The translations under genes were made by a program, and so were the position numbers. The notes beneath the pieces are model-generated. The model ran no database searches, had not been told where the DNA came from, and worked only from the letters and a program-made list of their open reading frames with translations. From Asparagopsis taxiformis (lineage: Eukaryota > Rhodophyta > Florideophyceae > Bonnemaisoniales > Bonnemaisoniaceae), in contig JALQPE010001859.1 in assembly GCA_030407315.1 (NCBI GenBank), positions 1-64,000 of the forward strand: DNA of 64,000 nucleotides, given 5' to 3'. Of the stretch, positions 40,850 to 51,330 are shown piece by piece; the stretch's first letter is position 1; every line of letters starts with the position of its first letter.

Positions 40850-41336
40850 GGACGGGTTTTCAGGACAAGCTGTCAGACCTGTAATTACTCTGTTTTCTTA
40901 CAGCAAAGTCATCGTTAAGGCGGATTTTTTTCTTCAGGACAAGCTGTCAAAACTGTAAGTTCTCTGTTTTCTTACAGCAAAGTCATCGTTAAGGCGGATT
41001 TGCCTCCTCAGGACAAGCTGTCGGAACTGCTATTCAGTTTTCTTACAGCAAAGGCAGTTTACCCAGGTTGCTTACAGAAAAGTCATCGTTACGATGACTT
41101 TGCTGTAAGTAAACAAAACATTACAGCAAAGTCATCGTTACGATGACTTTGCTGTAAGTAAACAAAACATTACAGCAAAGTCATCGTTACGATGACTTTG
41201 CTGTAAGAAAACAAAACATTACAGCAAAGTCATCGTTACGATGACTTTGCTGTAAGAAAACAAAACATTACAGCAAAGTCATCTTACGATGACTTTGCTG
41301 TAAGAAACCATAGTAAACCAACCTCTCTGTAAGCAT
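40850..41336. repeat. Palindrome array 6
   Basis: Two half-palindromes (GTCATCGTTAAGGCGGATTT variants), then five full or nearly full 39-bp palindromes separated by GAAAACAAAACATTA-type spacers. It lacks the ACCCGGTAAA spacers of the other arrays. Confidence 0.9.
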
Positions 41337-41509
41337 TCGAGAGGGACTGATGTTTCTCACTCGGGAAGAAGAAGGAGACGATTTCGGACCCCGCGAAAAA
41401 GGCTGTAAAGTGGTCTGGAAGGGTTGGGGTGGTTCTAGGAAGCACTAAAACGTGTTCTAATTGCACTCAAAGCTTCTGGCTTGCGTGGTAGGGCTGGTAG
41501 AATTCATCG

Positions 41510-42160
41510 ATTTTCGGTCACCAGATTCTCACAACTGGAGATGTGATGGTCAAAATGGAACTTTGTCCGAATTATGTGCAAGTGGTCTGTAAGGGTTGGA
41601 GTGGGTCTAGGGAGTACGGAAAAGTGTTCTATGAGTTCGTAAAGCTGCTGGCTTGCGCATTAGGGCTGACAGAATGCATCGAGTTTTGGTCACCAGATTC
41701 CCACAACTGGACATGTGATGGCCAAAATTGAACTTTGTCGGAACGAAGTGCAAGTGGTCTGGGAAGGTTGGGGTGGGTCTGGGGAGTACTGTAACGGGTT
41801 TTATTTGCCCTGAAAGCTGGTAGCTTGCGAGGTAGAGCTTCCGGAGTTCACTAATTTTTGGTCACCAGATTCTCACAACTGGAGATGTGATGGCCAAAAT
41901 TGAACTTTGTCGGAACGAAGTGTAAGTGATCCGTAAGGGCTGGAGTGGCTCTAGGGAGTACGGAAAAGTGTTTTATGTGTCCGTAAAGCTGTTGAATTGC
42001 GTGGTAGGGATTCCAGAATGCATCGACTTTTGGTCACCAGACTCCCACAACTGGAGATGTGATAGCCAAAATTGAACTTTGCAAGAACGAAGTGCAAGTG
42101 TTCTGGATGCCTTCAAGTGGCCTGGAAGCGTACTCTGGACAAGTTTTCGGACCTTGAAGA
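41510..42160 (+). repeat. 172-bp tandem repeat, about 4 copies
   Basis: CACCAGATTC recurs near 41520, 41690, 41862 and 42037, followed each time by CACAACTGGA and AAATTGAACTTTG-like sequence. Small ORFs through it share its period and are not genes. Confidence 0.85.
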
Positions 42161-42979
42161 GGCTCAACTGCACAATGCTGATATTGAAATGAAACATTCA
42201 TATAGTCCATTTTTAACTAGAACTTCTGGAATGGATTGCGTAGCCTATAGAGGAGCAATGTAGTTATATAATAGAGCTAGAAGCATGCCTCAACAACCTA
42301 TCTCTCATGCCTCTAGTTCTCCTTCATTATTCCAGTCTCCCTTCCTGTGACGCACCGCGCCTCTGGTGTCACTTCACACGCCCCTCCTGTGCATTAAATA
42401 CCTGTCTACTACTTCCGTATTCTACTCATACCACCACCTTCATTTTACCCCATGCCTACCATCCTATCCTTTACCTTCTGTCCTTCAGTCCTAGGCTAAC
42501 CTACTTCATAACCATCGATGTAAGGTGAATATCTAGATTCCTACCTACTTGAGAGTATAGTTTATTATAACGGGAAACGGACGGTTTTGTATAGTCAATG
42601 TGCTACACAGCACCAGGAGTAGATTTTGCGCACCGATAATCTATGCTTGATATTGGAGAGACCGGCTTCTTGTAGCCTCGGAAAATGTGCAGGTAGTACC
42701 TTTCCAGAGGTCCTGGAGGTGTTCACACCAACTCTAGTCCATTTTAACGAGTTTGAATTTCGACCGCCAGAATCTCTGTCGTGAGAAAATGGTGGTCGGA
42801 ATTTACCGTGCTGCTCTCCCAATACTGAACTTTTTAGGTAGTTCAGCCCGGGTGAACAAGACACAGATTGCTCTTCAAAGCCGCCCGAAGCCGTCGAAAC
42901 CATCCTTCCACAATGTTCCCGACTTCAAAATTCCTATCTCACCCTTCCCAAAGTGAGAGAGGGACCAAGGTACCAGACG
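42161..42979. other. Array-flanking block before array 7
   Basis: No gene. From about 42570 it matches the blocks before arrays 8 and 9 (CACCAGGAGTAGATTTTG, CCTTTCCAGAGGTCCTGGAG). Confidence 0.6.
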
Positions 42980-43358
42980 CTTACAGCTGAGGCAGTTTAC
43001 CAGGGATGCTTACAGCAAAGTCATCGTTACGATGACTTTGCTGTAAGAAAAGAAAACATTACAGTGGGCGAAGGATTTTACCGGGTGAAAAAATCACCAA
43101 GAATTTTTTTACCGGGTAAAAAATCGTGGCTACTGTAATGAAACGTTTTCTTACAGCAAAGTCATCGTAACGATGACTTTGCTGTAAGAAAAGGAAACAT
43201 TACAGTAGGCGAAGAATTTTTACCGGGTAAAAAATCACCAAGAATTTTTTTACCGGGTAAAAAAACGTGCCTGCTGTAATGTTTTCTTTCCTTACAGCAA
43301 AGTCATCGTAACGATGACTTTGCTGTCAGCACCCGCGGTAAACTGCCTCAGCTGTAAG
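42980..43358. repeat. Palindrome array 7
   Basis: Three 39-bp palindromes with ACCGGGTAAAAAA spacers and inverted borders (CTTACAGCTGAGGCAGTTTA at the left, its complement at the right). Confidence 0.9.
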
Positions 43359-44047
43359 CGGTCTGGCTTCACCCTCTCTCTCATGTCTCTTGTCTTCCTT
43401 CATCCCAGCCTATCCCAACCTCCCTTCTATGTCGACTCCGGTGTCACTCCAGCCGACCCTTCAGTGAGTGCAATCCTTCTCTACCACCGCCATAATCTAC
43501 TCATACTATCCCCTTCATGTTGCTGCATACCTACCCTCCCATCCTTCCTGATTTTCCTACAATCCTAGGCTAGCCTACTTACCAACTATGTTGGTATTGA
43601 AGGCAGCTAGATTCCTAGTAACTCAGATCTATAGTCTGCTGAAAAGGGCGATTTGGTGTGGTCACTGTGCCACACGGCACCAGGAATAGAATCTGGCCAC
43701 GGATACTCTATGCTTGATCTCAGAGAGAACAGCTGCGCCAATGCTCCGAAAACGTGCTGTCAGTACCTTTCCAGACGTCCTGGAGGTGCTCATGCCAGCT
43801 CTAGTTCATTTTAGGGAGGCTGAGTTTCGACAATCAGAATTTCACTCTTGAGGAAATTGTGTTTGAAATTTTGTGCACTCCTCCCGCCGTACCAGGCAGG
43901 GCACCCAGCCCAGACTGGGTTAGCACGACGCAGAGTGCTCCCCAACACCGCTAACAGCCGTCCAAACCATCCCTCTGCCATGTTTTACGGCTTCACAATT
44001 CCTTGCTCACCCTTCCCAAGGTGAGGGAGGGACCAAGCTCCCAGCCG
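43359..44047. other. Spacer and flanking block between arrays 7 and 8
   Basis: No gene. The second half is the common array-flanking block and matches 10756-10960 in reverse complement. Confidence 0.6.
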
Positions 44048-44256
44048 CTTACAGCTGAGGCAGTTTACCAGGGATGCTTACAGCAAAGTCATCGTTACGA
44101 TGACTTTGCTGTAAGAAAACGTTTTCATTACAGTGGCCAGGAATTTTTTACCCGGTAAAAAATCATGGCTACTGTAATGAATTGTTTTCTTACAGCAAAG
44201 TCATCGTAACGATGACTTTGCTGTAAACATCCCTGGTAAACTGCTCCGTCTGTAAG
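44048..44256. repeat. Palindrome array 8 (minimal, 209 bp)
   Basis: Only two 39-bp palindromes between full inverted borders, so it shows the basic unit most clearly. Confidence 0.9.
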
Positions 44257-44487
44257 CCGTTGGTCTCAACCCTCGATCTCATGTCTGTTGTCCTCCTTCA
44301 TCATCTCCACATCCCTTCCTGCTAAGCATCACTTCTCTAGTGTCACTCTACCAGTCCTTTTCGTGCATGAAATACTTTTCTACCACTGCCATAGTCTACA
44401 CATACTATTGCCTCTATACTTCTGCATGCCTACGCTTCCATCTTTCTCTCCCGTGCTAGGCTTAGAGAATATCCTACTTCCTGAAGA
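44257..44487. other. Sequence between array 8 and an element end
   Basis: No gene. Reverse-complement similarity to about 11050-11295 runs up to the CACTA end remnant. Confidence 0.5.
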
Positions 44488-44560
44488 TCATTGTACAGTG
44501 AGGCAGTAAAAATCACTGTCTCACCGTACTGTCTGAGGCCCCCTTTTCAACACCGTAGTG
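44488..44560. repeat. Short CACTA type-1 terminus inside CACTA-2
   Basis: About 70 bp almost identical to the last 70 bp before 51052 (CAGTAAAAATCACTGTCTC, CTGAGGCCCCCTTTTC, then the 13-bp terminus). It marks the edge of a further deleted element, or an alternative right end for the 34981 left end. Confidence 0.85.
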
Positions 44561-44950
44561 TATAAGGGCTGGAGTGGCTCTGGGGATTACAGAAAGGTGT
44601 TTTATCTGTCCGTAAAGCTTCTGGCTTGCGCATTAGGGCTGGCAGAATGCATCGATTTTTGGTCATCAGATTCTCACAACTGCAGATATGATGAATTTCG
44701 GCCATGGCCAAAATTCAACTTTGTCGGAACGACGTAGATTTGGACTGGATGCCTCCAAGTGCATGCACTTGAAAGTGCACTTAGTCCAAAAAATTGTCCA
44801 GAGTACGCTCCCAGGCGATGGCCTGGAAGTGTACTCTGGACAAGTTTTTGGACCTGGAAGAGGTTGAATTGCACAATGCTTGTGTTGAAATGAAACATTT
44901 ATATGGCCCATTCTTTACTCGGACAGCTGAAATCCTATCTACTCGAGAGT
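44561..44950 (+). repeat. Copy of the 172-bp repeat region with a fold-back insertion
   Basis: Matches about 41935-42250, except for an insertion at about 44764-44820 that is the inverted copy of the sequence to its right (arms 44784-44816 and 44821-44853). Confidence 0.85.
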
Positions 44951-45391
44951 AAAGTATATAAAAACTGGAAACAGACGGTTTTGTATAGTCAATGTGCCAC
45001 ACGGCACCAAGAGTAGATTTTGCCCTCCGATAATCTATGGTTGATTTCAGAGAGGATAACCGCGTGCAGTCACAGGACATGTGTTACCAGATCCTTCCCA
45101 GAGGTCCTGGAGGTGTTCACACCAACTCCAGCCCACTTTAACGAGTTTGAATTTCGAAAGTCAGAATCTCTGTCGTGAGAAAATTGAACCATTTCCGACC
45201 ACGTGGTAGAAATTTCGTACACTCCTCCAACCATACTAGACACAACACCCAGCTCAAACCGGGTGTAAACAACACAATGTGTTACCTATTGCCGCCTACA
45301 GCCGTCCATACCATTCCTATACCCTGTTTCCTGACTTCATAATTCCCTCCTCACCCTTCCCTAGGTCGGAAAAGGACGGAAGTACCTGCCG
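44951..45391. other. Array-flanking block before array 9
   Basis: No gene. Same block family as 42570-42979 and 43640-44047. Confidence 0.6.
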
Positions 45392-45855
45392 CTTACAGCG
45401 GAAGCAATTTACCAGGGATGCTTACAGCAAAGTCATCGTTACGATGACTTTGCTGTAAGAAAATAAATCATTACAGCAGCCATGATTTTTTACCCGGTAA
45501 AAAAATTCTTGGCCACTGTAATTGAAACGCTTTCTTACAGCAAAGTCATCGTAACGATGACTTTGCTGTAAGAAAATAAATCATTACAGCAGCCACGATT
45601 TTTCACCCGGTAAAAATTCTTGCTGATTTTTTACCCGGTAAAATTTCTTTGGCCACTGCAATGGAAACGTTTCCTTACAGCAAAGTCATCGTTACGATGA
45701 CTTTGCTGTAAGAAAATAAATCATTACAGCTGCCATGATTTTTTTACCCGGTGAAAAAATTCTTGGCCACTGTAATGGAAACGCTTTCTTACAGCAAAGT
45801 CATCGTAACGATGACTTTGCTGTAAGAATCCCCGGTAAACGGCTTCCGCTGTAAG
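45392..45855. repeat. Palindrome array 9
   Basis: Four 39-bp palindromes with ACCCGGTAAA spacers and full inverted borders. It sits next to the 3' side of the ParB/dioxygenase pseudogene, as array 4 sits beside the intact gene. Confidence 0.9.
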
Positions 45856-46009
45856 GGGCTGAGAGTTCCGTCCCCCTCCCACCTAGGGAAGGGTGAGCAA
45901 GGAATTGGGAAGTCAGGAACATGGCTCAGCAGAACGTTTGTACGGCTGTGAGTGGCTTCCAGGAGCATTCTGTGTCATGTGTTATCTCAGCAACGTCTCT
46001 TATAGTCGA

Positions 46010-48606
46010 ACCTCACGGGTTGTCAAGGTCTAAAACTAGTCCCCCCTACGGTCTAGCTAGTGAAATCATGTAAAGTTGTAGACTAATACAAAAATGTAGC
46101 AATCAATAGGCTTAGTAGCACTAAACTATGACATGAAGGTCAGATGTATAGATGAAAATAGAAAGGTGGGCTAAGCGAATAATGTTGAGATGAGAAAGAC
46201 AGAACTTCATAGCAGGGAACAATAGCATAGGTTTTAATACTTCTCGTATGCTATCTATTGCTCCTGTCATACTTTTAATATTCGACGGTGTGGATGTGGT
46301 CCGTGAGGACGTCCTTCTCCGTCTTCAAGTAGATGTGGCCGCGCGTGGGCAGACCATAGACTAAATTCTGCTCCCACAGGAAGATCTCCTCACCTGAAGC
46401 CGACCCCGTAATGGTAAAGGTCACCGCGATCAACTAAGACGGAATAGGGTGGCACATAAAAGTGGTTAACGGGAACCTTCCACATGTCGGCGTCCGTATG
46501 GACCAGGCATACATGACTATAAGGTGCAGCTACTATAAAGAACCCATCGGATCCGCTCGACATCATGAAATAGGATGGGGATTGGGTAGGTCCGACTCCT
46601 CAAAATTGGGATACTCAGAAGTCCGTGTGCCCATCCTGGTCCGCAGCCCCATCTGTTTTAAGAAGCAGCCGTAATCCTGTCTTCGGGAAAAAGACAGGAT
46701 CCTCACCCTCCATTCCCAACTTCAAGAAATCCGCACAAACACCAAGAGCAAGCTCTGCCACCAACTTGTTCCTGTACATATCCAAATTCCCCTCCTCCAG
46801 CTTGTCGCACAATTCACACCGCGGCAGGGGGAGTCGCCCACGACCACCATCTATGCGGTCCTTCGCAGCACCCACGTTGTGGATGAAATGCCACGGCGAA
46901 GGATCAAAACCGGGCTTGGCGAAATCTGGGGGCTCGTCCTGTGGTTTCCTGTCTTCATAATCAGAATCAGACTGCTGGGAGGGTTTCTGTGGCTTTTCAA
47001 CCTCCTCAACCAGCTGGAACTGTCGAGAAAAGTGACTGAAGAGGTCATGCGTCGCGCTACCAGCCGTGGACGACTGCAAGAGGCCTTCCACAACAACCAC
47101 CCCCATGTTGTCCAGCAACGCCGCTTCACCGCAAAGTACTATTCCACCACCGAGTCCTCAGCACCTGGCGATGCAGCTGCCAGGAATGCTGCCGCCTTTA
47201 TTTCCGCCCGCACCGTCTCTACCGTCGTAATTTCCATGTAGTACTTCATCGGGCTACCAGACGCAATTGCGCTGGGGAGAACGGCGGCCACATTCTCATC
47301 GACGATACTGTCGGGAATAGGATTTTCATGGGCGTCGTCGAACTGGAGAATCGGCTCCCGAGAACGTCCTCTGGAAGCCGACTTGGATTTCTTTGACGAC
47401 GACTTTGATGAAGTCTCACTGAGCTTCCTCTTTTTGGGTAGAGGGCTCGGGCGTCGCAGAAGCGGTTTCCCAGTTGCGCTTCCCGAGGATGGAGCTTTTA
47501 CCCGCATCCTTGGGTGCGCTCTCCAGCTCGACGACCTGAATAGGGCTCGCACCACCCGCCGTCGCTGTTCCACCACGACCGGAACGACTCTCTTTCAGGC
47601 AGGTACTCCTTTTGGGCATCACTTTCCCAGAAGTTTCCACTCCGGACGATGCAGACACGACAGGGGCAGTGGCAGAAACAGAGGCAGCCTCGGAATAGCT
47701 GGAAGAATCTAATTGAGGTGGTACTACCTCAATTGGATTCTTCAAAGGCAAAGGAATGGAGGATGAAGGGATGGTCAGGGAAATGGAAGGGGAAGGGTTG
47801 GCGGAATCATGACCACATGTGACTGGGAGCGCAGCATGTGGGATGTGTGGGTCCACCACGTAAAATTGTTTCCGCATTTACATGTCGCGGTAGCCAGTTA
47901 CGCGCAGGAGCATTTTCCTGGCGTCCTTTCAAAACACAGACTTCCGATTGGGAAAGATCTTCTCAAACTTGGAGCCATTGGGAGGGCCTTCCTTGGGATG
48001 TAAGTCCGCTCAGAACCCCTTCTTGGGCACCATCAGCGCAAAAACTTCGACAACGCGTGAGTGAATGTCGAAGCTCTTGCTCGGGTCACCCACGCTGGGA
48101 ATGGAGCCATCCAGCATCCTCAACACATCCGAAACGTTCCAATACTCGGCCACCTCCTTCACGTACCCGAAGATTTCCAACAAACCAGCAATCCATTCCT
48201 GCCCAATGGTACCAACCGAGTTCGGTTTCAGCCCGGCCCACCAACGGCTACAAGTGTAGTACGCCGTCATCTCGAGGTTGACACAATTTTGGACGTCCGG
48301 AGCACCCCTAAACGATCCGTTGAACAACAATTTCACCGTACACCCAGCCAGATTCTCCGTCGAAGAGAACTGCACGAACTCTGGCCTGTTCGGAATAGTT
48401 TTCTGCAGCCAAATCCGTTTTCAAGAATTGCTCCATCGTTGCAGACTTCTTCAACCACTAGCCAACGACCTCTGATATTCACTTTGCGAGGTTCAACTTG
48501 CACTTCAGACGAACTATACTGGGCAATATTGATGCATGTCTCGCTTGCTGAAGGAGATTTACTCTTTTCCGCTACTTCTCCGCTATAGTGCAGAATTATA
48601 TTTCTC
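46010..48606 (-). pseudogene. Chimeric, decayed ParB-like/dioxygenase gene
   Basis: On minus, three pieces join in order. About 100 bases match 7145-7247 and about 80 bases match 8117-8199 (both from the split ParB-like gene). The remainder matches 12959 to about 15720 (the fusion gene and its 3' flank). The ParB core with DGxHR is missing. The rest is broken by frameshifts, but dioxygenase fragments survive (DGAADQDGHTDF at about 46630). It shows that CACTA-2 descends from a CACTA-1-like element by deletion. Confidence 0.85.
47704..47739. repeat. 36-bp near-perfect palindrome in the chimeric pseudogene
   Basis: GAATCTAATTGAGGT pairs with ACCTCAATTGGATTC, one mismatch per arm. The intact gene at about 13605-13630 lacks about 21 of these bases, so one arm is an inverted duplication. 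Confidence 0.85.
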
Positions 48607-49472
48607 CGCCACTAAATTCAACCATTAAGAAACCTTTCCTGGCTTTCATTCGATCCAATGAACTGTTTCACCACAATGATTTGTCCTATGCTCATTACTT
48701 TATGCACAATGATTGCTATTTCATCCGGGCTCGACCTACTCAATATCGTTTTGCTATCTTGTATCGCATTCCCTAAACACCATCCTGGCCAAGACGTATC
48801 CACTTCCGTTTGTTACGCAGTGATGCTCTAAGCACTAATACTGAATCTGATTTTCTCATGCACGTAGTTCCTACTCGTATACTCTACCATATTCTCGGCC
48901 CTATTCACAAGGTGAAAACACGATGTCTCGTTGAATCGTACTCGGTGTGATATCTTAAATTAGGATACATTTATATATTGCAATGCAGACTCACTGCTCG
49001 CTTGAAACATGAAAATTATAAAAATTCTTCGACACTGCTGTTTCCTAACCGCCACCATCCACGTGGCCCGCTTTGACTGCCTGCCAAGTGTACTCGGAGC
49101 ATACAATGACGTTATCGATATATACCATCCAATCATCACTGGAAGCGCGGACTCCTCGTCCAGGAAAGTGCGCCATTTTTCTTACTCTTCACCTCCGCCT
49201 GTCCTGTAGGCCCCATATGCTAGTGTTTTTCCTATATTTCTGTAGTGATGACGTCATTCTAGACAATAAAAGGCGGTAGAAGATACGATAATGTGCGCCT
49301 CCTCTGCCAGATCATGTGCTTCCAAGCGTAATTCGCAGCCTAGGTATCGTTTTTCTGGGCCTCCCATCGCACCGCTCTGTTTCAAATTCATCCCTCTATT
49401 GTTCTCCTACACGTCATTTCCGCCCGCAGAGTGCTACTTAAACAACAGATTCTGAAAATCCCTGTTTCCATC

Positions 49473-49613
49473 TTCATATCCGTCGGAAACAAAGCAACAA
49501 CCCTGGCCGTGGAAGCCGTATAGATCATCTAAACTGCTTCCAAAGCGTAAGTTTTAGATCATCAATACGGCTTCCAAGGCCAAAGTTGTTGCTTTGTCTC
49601 CGACGGATATGAA
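49473..49613. repeat. 141-bp hairpin (copy in CACTA-2)
   Basis: Same arms and centre as 863-1003, in the mirror position. Confidence 0.8.
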
Positions 49614-50315
49614 CCATGATGGTACGTTTCCACAACTCACGCCACTAACCCAGTTTTCTATTCGTTTTCTCTTTCTCAGGTTTCCAGTCGGTGAGTGTTC
49701 CACTTCTACTTTCATTTATCTTTCTCTCTTACCACTTCTCCACTACTTTTCTTTTCTGCCTGTGAGTACATATCTCAATTTGGGATGCAATGGTATTTGT
49801 TAAGGTACGTTAGTCTCCTAATCACCATCAATTTCCCTCTCCAATTCAACGTCACTAACTTGTTTCCTTTCTCTACATCATTTTTTCTTCTTCTCTTCAT
49901 TTCCTAGCTTATTCATGCAGCTCAATCAGTTGATAGATTTCTAGACTTTTCTAGTAGTTTTAGTTTTACTCGTCGGAATAGTGTTAGTTGTAGTAGCATT
50001 TTTAACATAGGGATTGTTTATTCTCAATGTAGCCTGCGCAAATAAACAAATCCAGAGTGAAGCTTCCCATATCGCACCCTCTTAGATTGCTACCTATCCT
50101 ACCGCGTATACCTCTCGCTAGCTCATAGTCACTACGAAATAAAAATTCCTAGCCGTACTATTCTGTCCATTCCCATATGAATACCGTCCATGCCCCATCC
50201 TCACAGCGCTAGAACTGCCTTCCTCTACCCCGGAAAGATGCCCACGACAGCGTGACGCTCCATCTCATCCACCACTCCCAGACACCGAATTTTACTATAT
50301 CAGGACACTACTTTT

Positions 50316-50700
50316 ACTGTCTCCAGGTGCTGCCCAGGGCAGCACGAAATACTGTCTCCAGGTGCTGCCCAGGGCAGCACAAAGTACTGTCTCCAGGTGC
50401 TGCCCAGGGCAGCACGAAATACTGTCTACAGGTGCTGCCCAGGGCAGCACAAAGTACTGTCTACAGGTACTGCCCAGGGCAGCACAAAGTACTGTCTACA
50501 GGTACTGCCCAGGGCAGCACAAAGTACTGTCTACAGGTACTGCCCAGGGCAGCACAAAGTACTGTCTACAGGTACTGCCCAGGGCAGCACAAAGTACTGT
50601 CTACAGGTACTGCCCAGGACAGTGAAAATCACTGTCTCCAGGTACTGCCCAGGACAGTGAAAATCACTGTCTCCAGGTACTGCCCAGGACAGTGCACCGT
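50316..50700 (+). repeat. 35-bp tandem repeat, 11 copies
   Basis: Units start ACTGTCT(C/A)CAGGT at 50316, 50351, 50386 and so on to 50666. Inner units end GGGCAGCACAAAGT; the outer ones change to GGACAGTGAAAATC, grading into the terminal dyad zone. Confidence 0.95.
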
Positions 50701-51052
50701 GTTGGTTCCATCTATTGTCCCAGGCAGCGTATTTCACTATCCGGCCATGTTGCCTTGGCCAATACAAAACACTATCCGCCAACACTGCCCAGTACAGTAA
50801 ATTACATCATATCCAACTATTGAATAAATCATTAATTTTTACTGTCTCCATTCACTGCCTCAGACAGTACTGTGAGACAGTGTTTTTTACTGTCTGCAGA
50901 CAGTGTTCCGTACTGTCTGCCAGACAGTGCAAATCACTGTCTCCAAGTGTGGCATTAATTTTCATTTGCCGCATAGTGATTTTTACTGTCTCAGACAGTA
51001 AAAATCACTGTCTCGCAGTACTGTCTGAGGCCCCCTTTTCAACACCGTAGTG

Positions 51053-51229
51053 GTGGTACTAGAAAAAATGAATGTCGTCCTAGTAATACTAGACGTACTG
51101 GACCACATGGACGTCCGGCTCTAGGCGGACATCCAAAAATACTGGAGAACATGGACGTCCGCCTAGTAATACTAGGTGTACTAGAGGTTGTGGACGTCCG
51201 CGTCCATTTCCGAGAACACAGACGTCGTT
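51053..51229. mobile_element. Probable right edge of E2
   Basis: GGACGTCC occurs several times with CTAGTAATACTAG dyads between, directly outside CACTA-2. The likely junction with RNase H coding sequence is near 51229. Confidence 0.45.
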
Positions 51230-51330
51230 AAGGGTCTTCGACCAGTACCCAATCGGCACCCATTCGTTGGGCTTGTGGAACAACGTTAGTTCTAGATAGC
51301 TGGTACGAGCTACGGACACGCTGTCCTTAC
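51230..51330 (-). pseudogene. Ty3/Gypsy RNase H relic
   Basis: About 30 residues on minus, with WVPIGYWSKTLND, resemble the start of the Gypsy RNase H domain. Similarity ends at the E2-like sequence. Upstream reverse transcriptase is not recognisable. Confidence 0.45.

Larger units (their letters stand above)
40787..42160 (+). repeat. Direct repeat block shared with CACTA-3
   Basis: Matches 62747-64000 base for base with few differences. It comprises a short leader (GAGCTCTAGGGTAGG), palindrome array 6 and a 172-bp tandem repeat. It is common structure behind different cargoes. Confidence 0.9.
34981..51052. mobile_element. CACTA-2: inverted, internally deleted element with captured genes
   Basis: Begins CACTACGGTGTTG at 34981 and ends with its complement at 51052. 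Two bases (GT) precede the first end and follow the second, a possible 2-bp target duplication. Read on minus, the order is type-1 end, 5' piece of the first ParB-like gene, 3' half of the fusion gene, then palindrome arrays. That is the order of CACTA-1 with the transposase and ParB core removed. The other half is filled with decayed host-type genes. A second terminus at 44560 shows that part of it is itself composite. Confidence 0.6.
48612..51052 (-). repeat. Type-1 end of CACTA-2 (complete)
   Basis: Inverted copy of 1-1866 plus the outermost 577 bp not covered on the left. From inside out: AT-rich sequence, the hairpin, the 35-bp tandem array, a zone of ACTGTCT/AGACAGT dyads (50830-51020), and the 13-bp terminus. 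Confidence 0.85.

Noticed and set aside
41543..42263. ORFs in the 172-bp tandem repeat
   Set aside because: They repeat with the satellite period and shift frame between units.
50252..50800. 182-codon ORF with VLPRAAQSTVYRYCPGQ repeats
   Set aside because: A translation of the 35-bp tandem array, open in all three frames; not a gene.
1..51052. One 51.6-kb transposon with 2.4-kb terminal inverted repeats
   Set aside because: It leaves the CACTA termini at 25610 and 34981 unpaired and does not explain the mirrored gene order or the GT flanks of 34981-51052. Kept as the alternative model.
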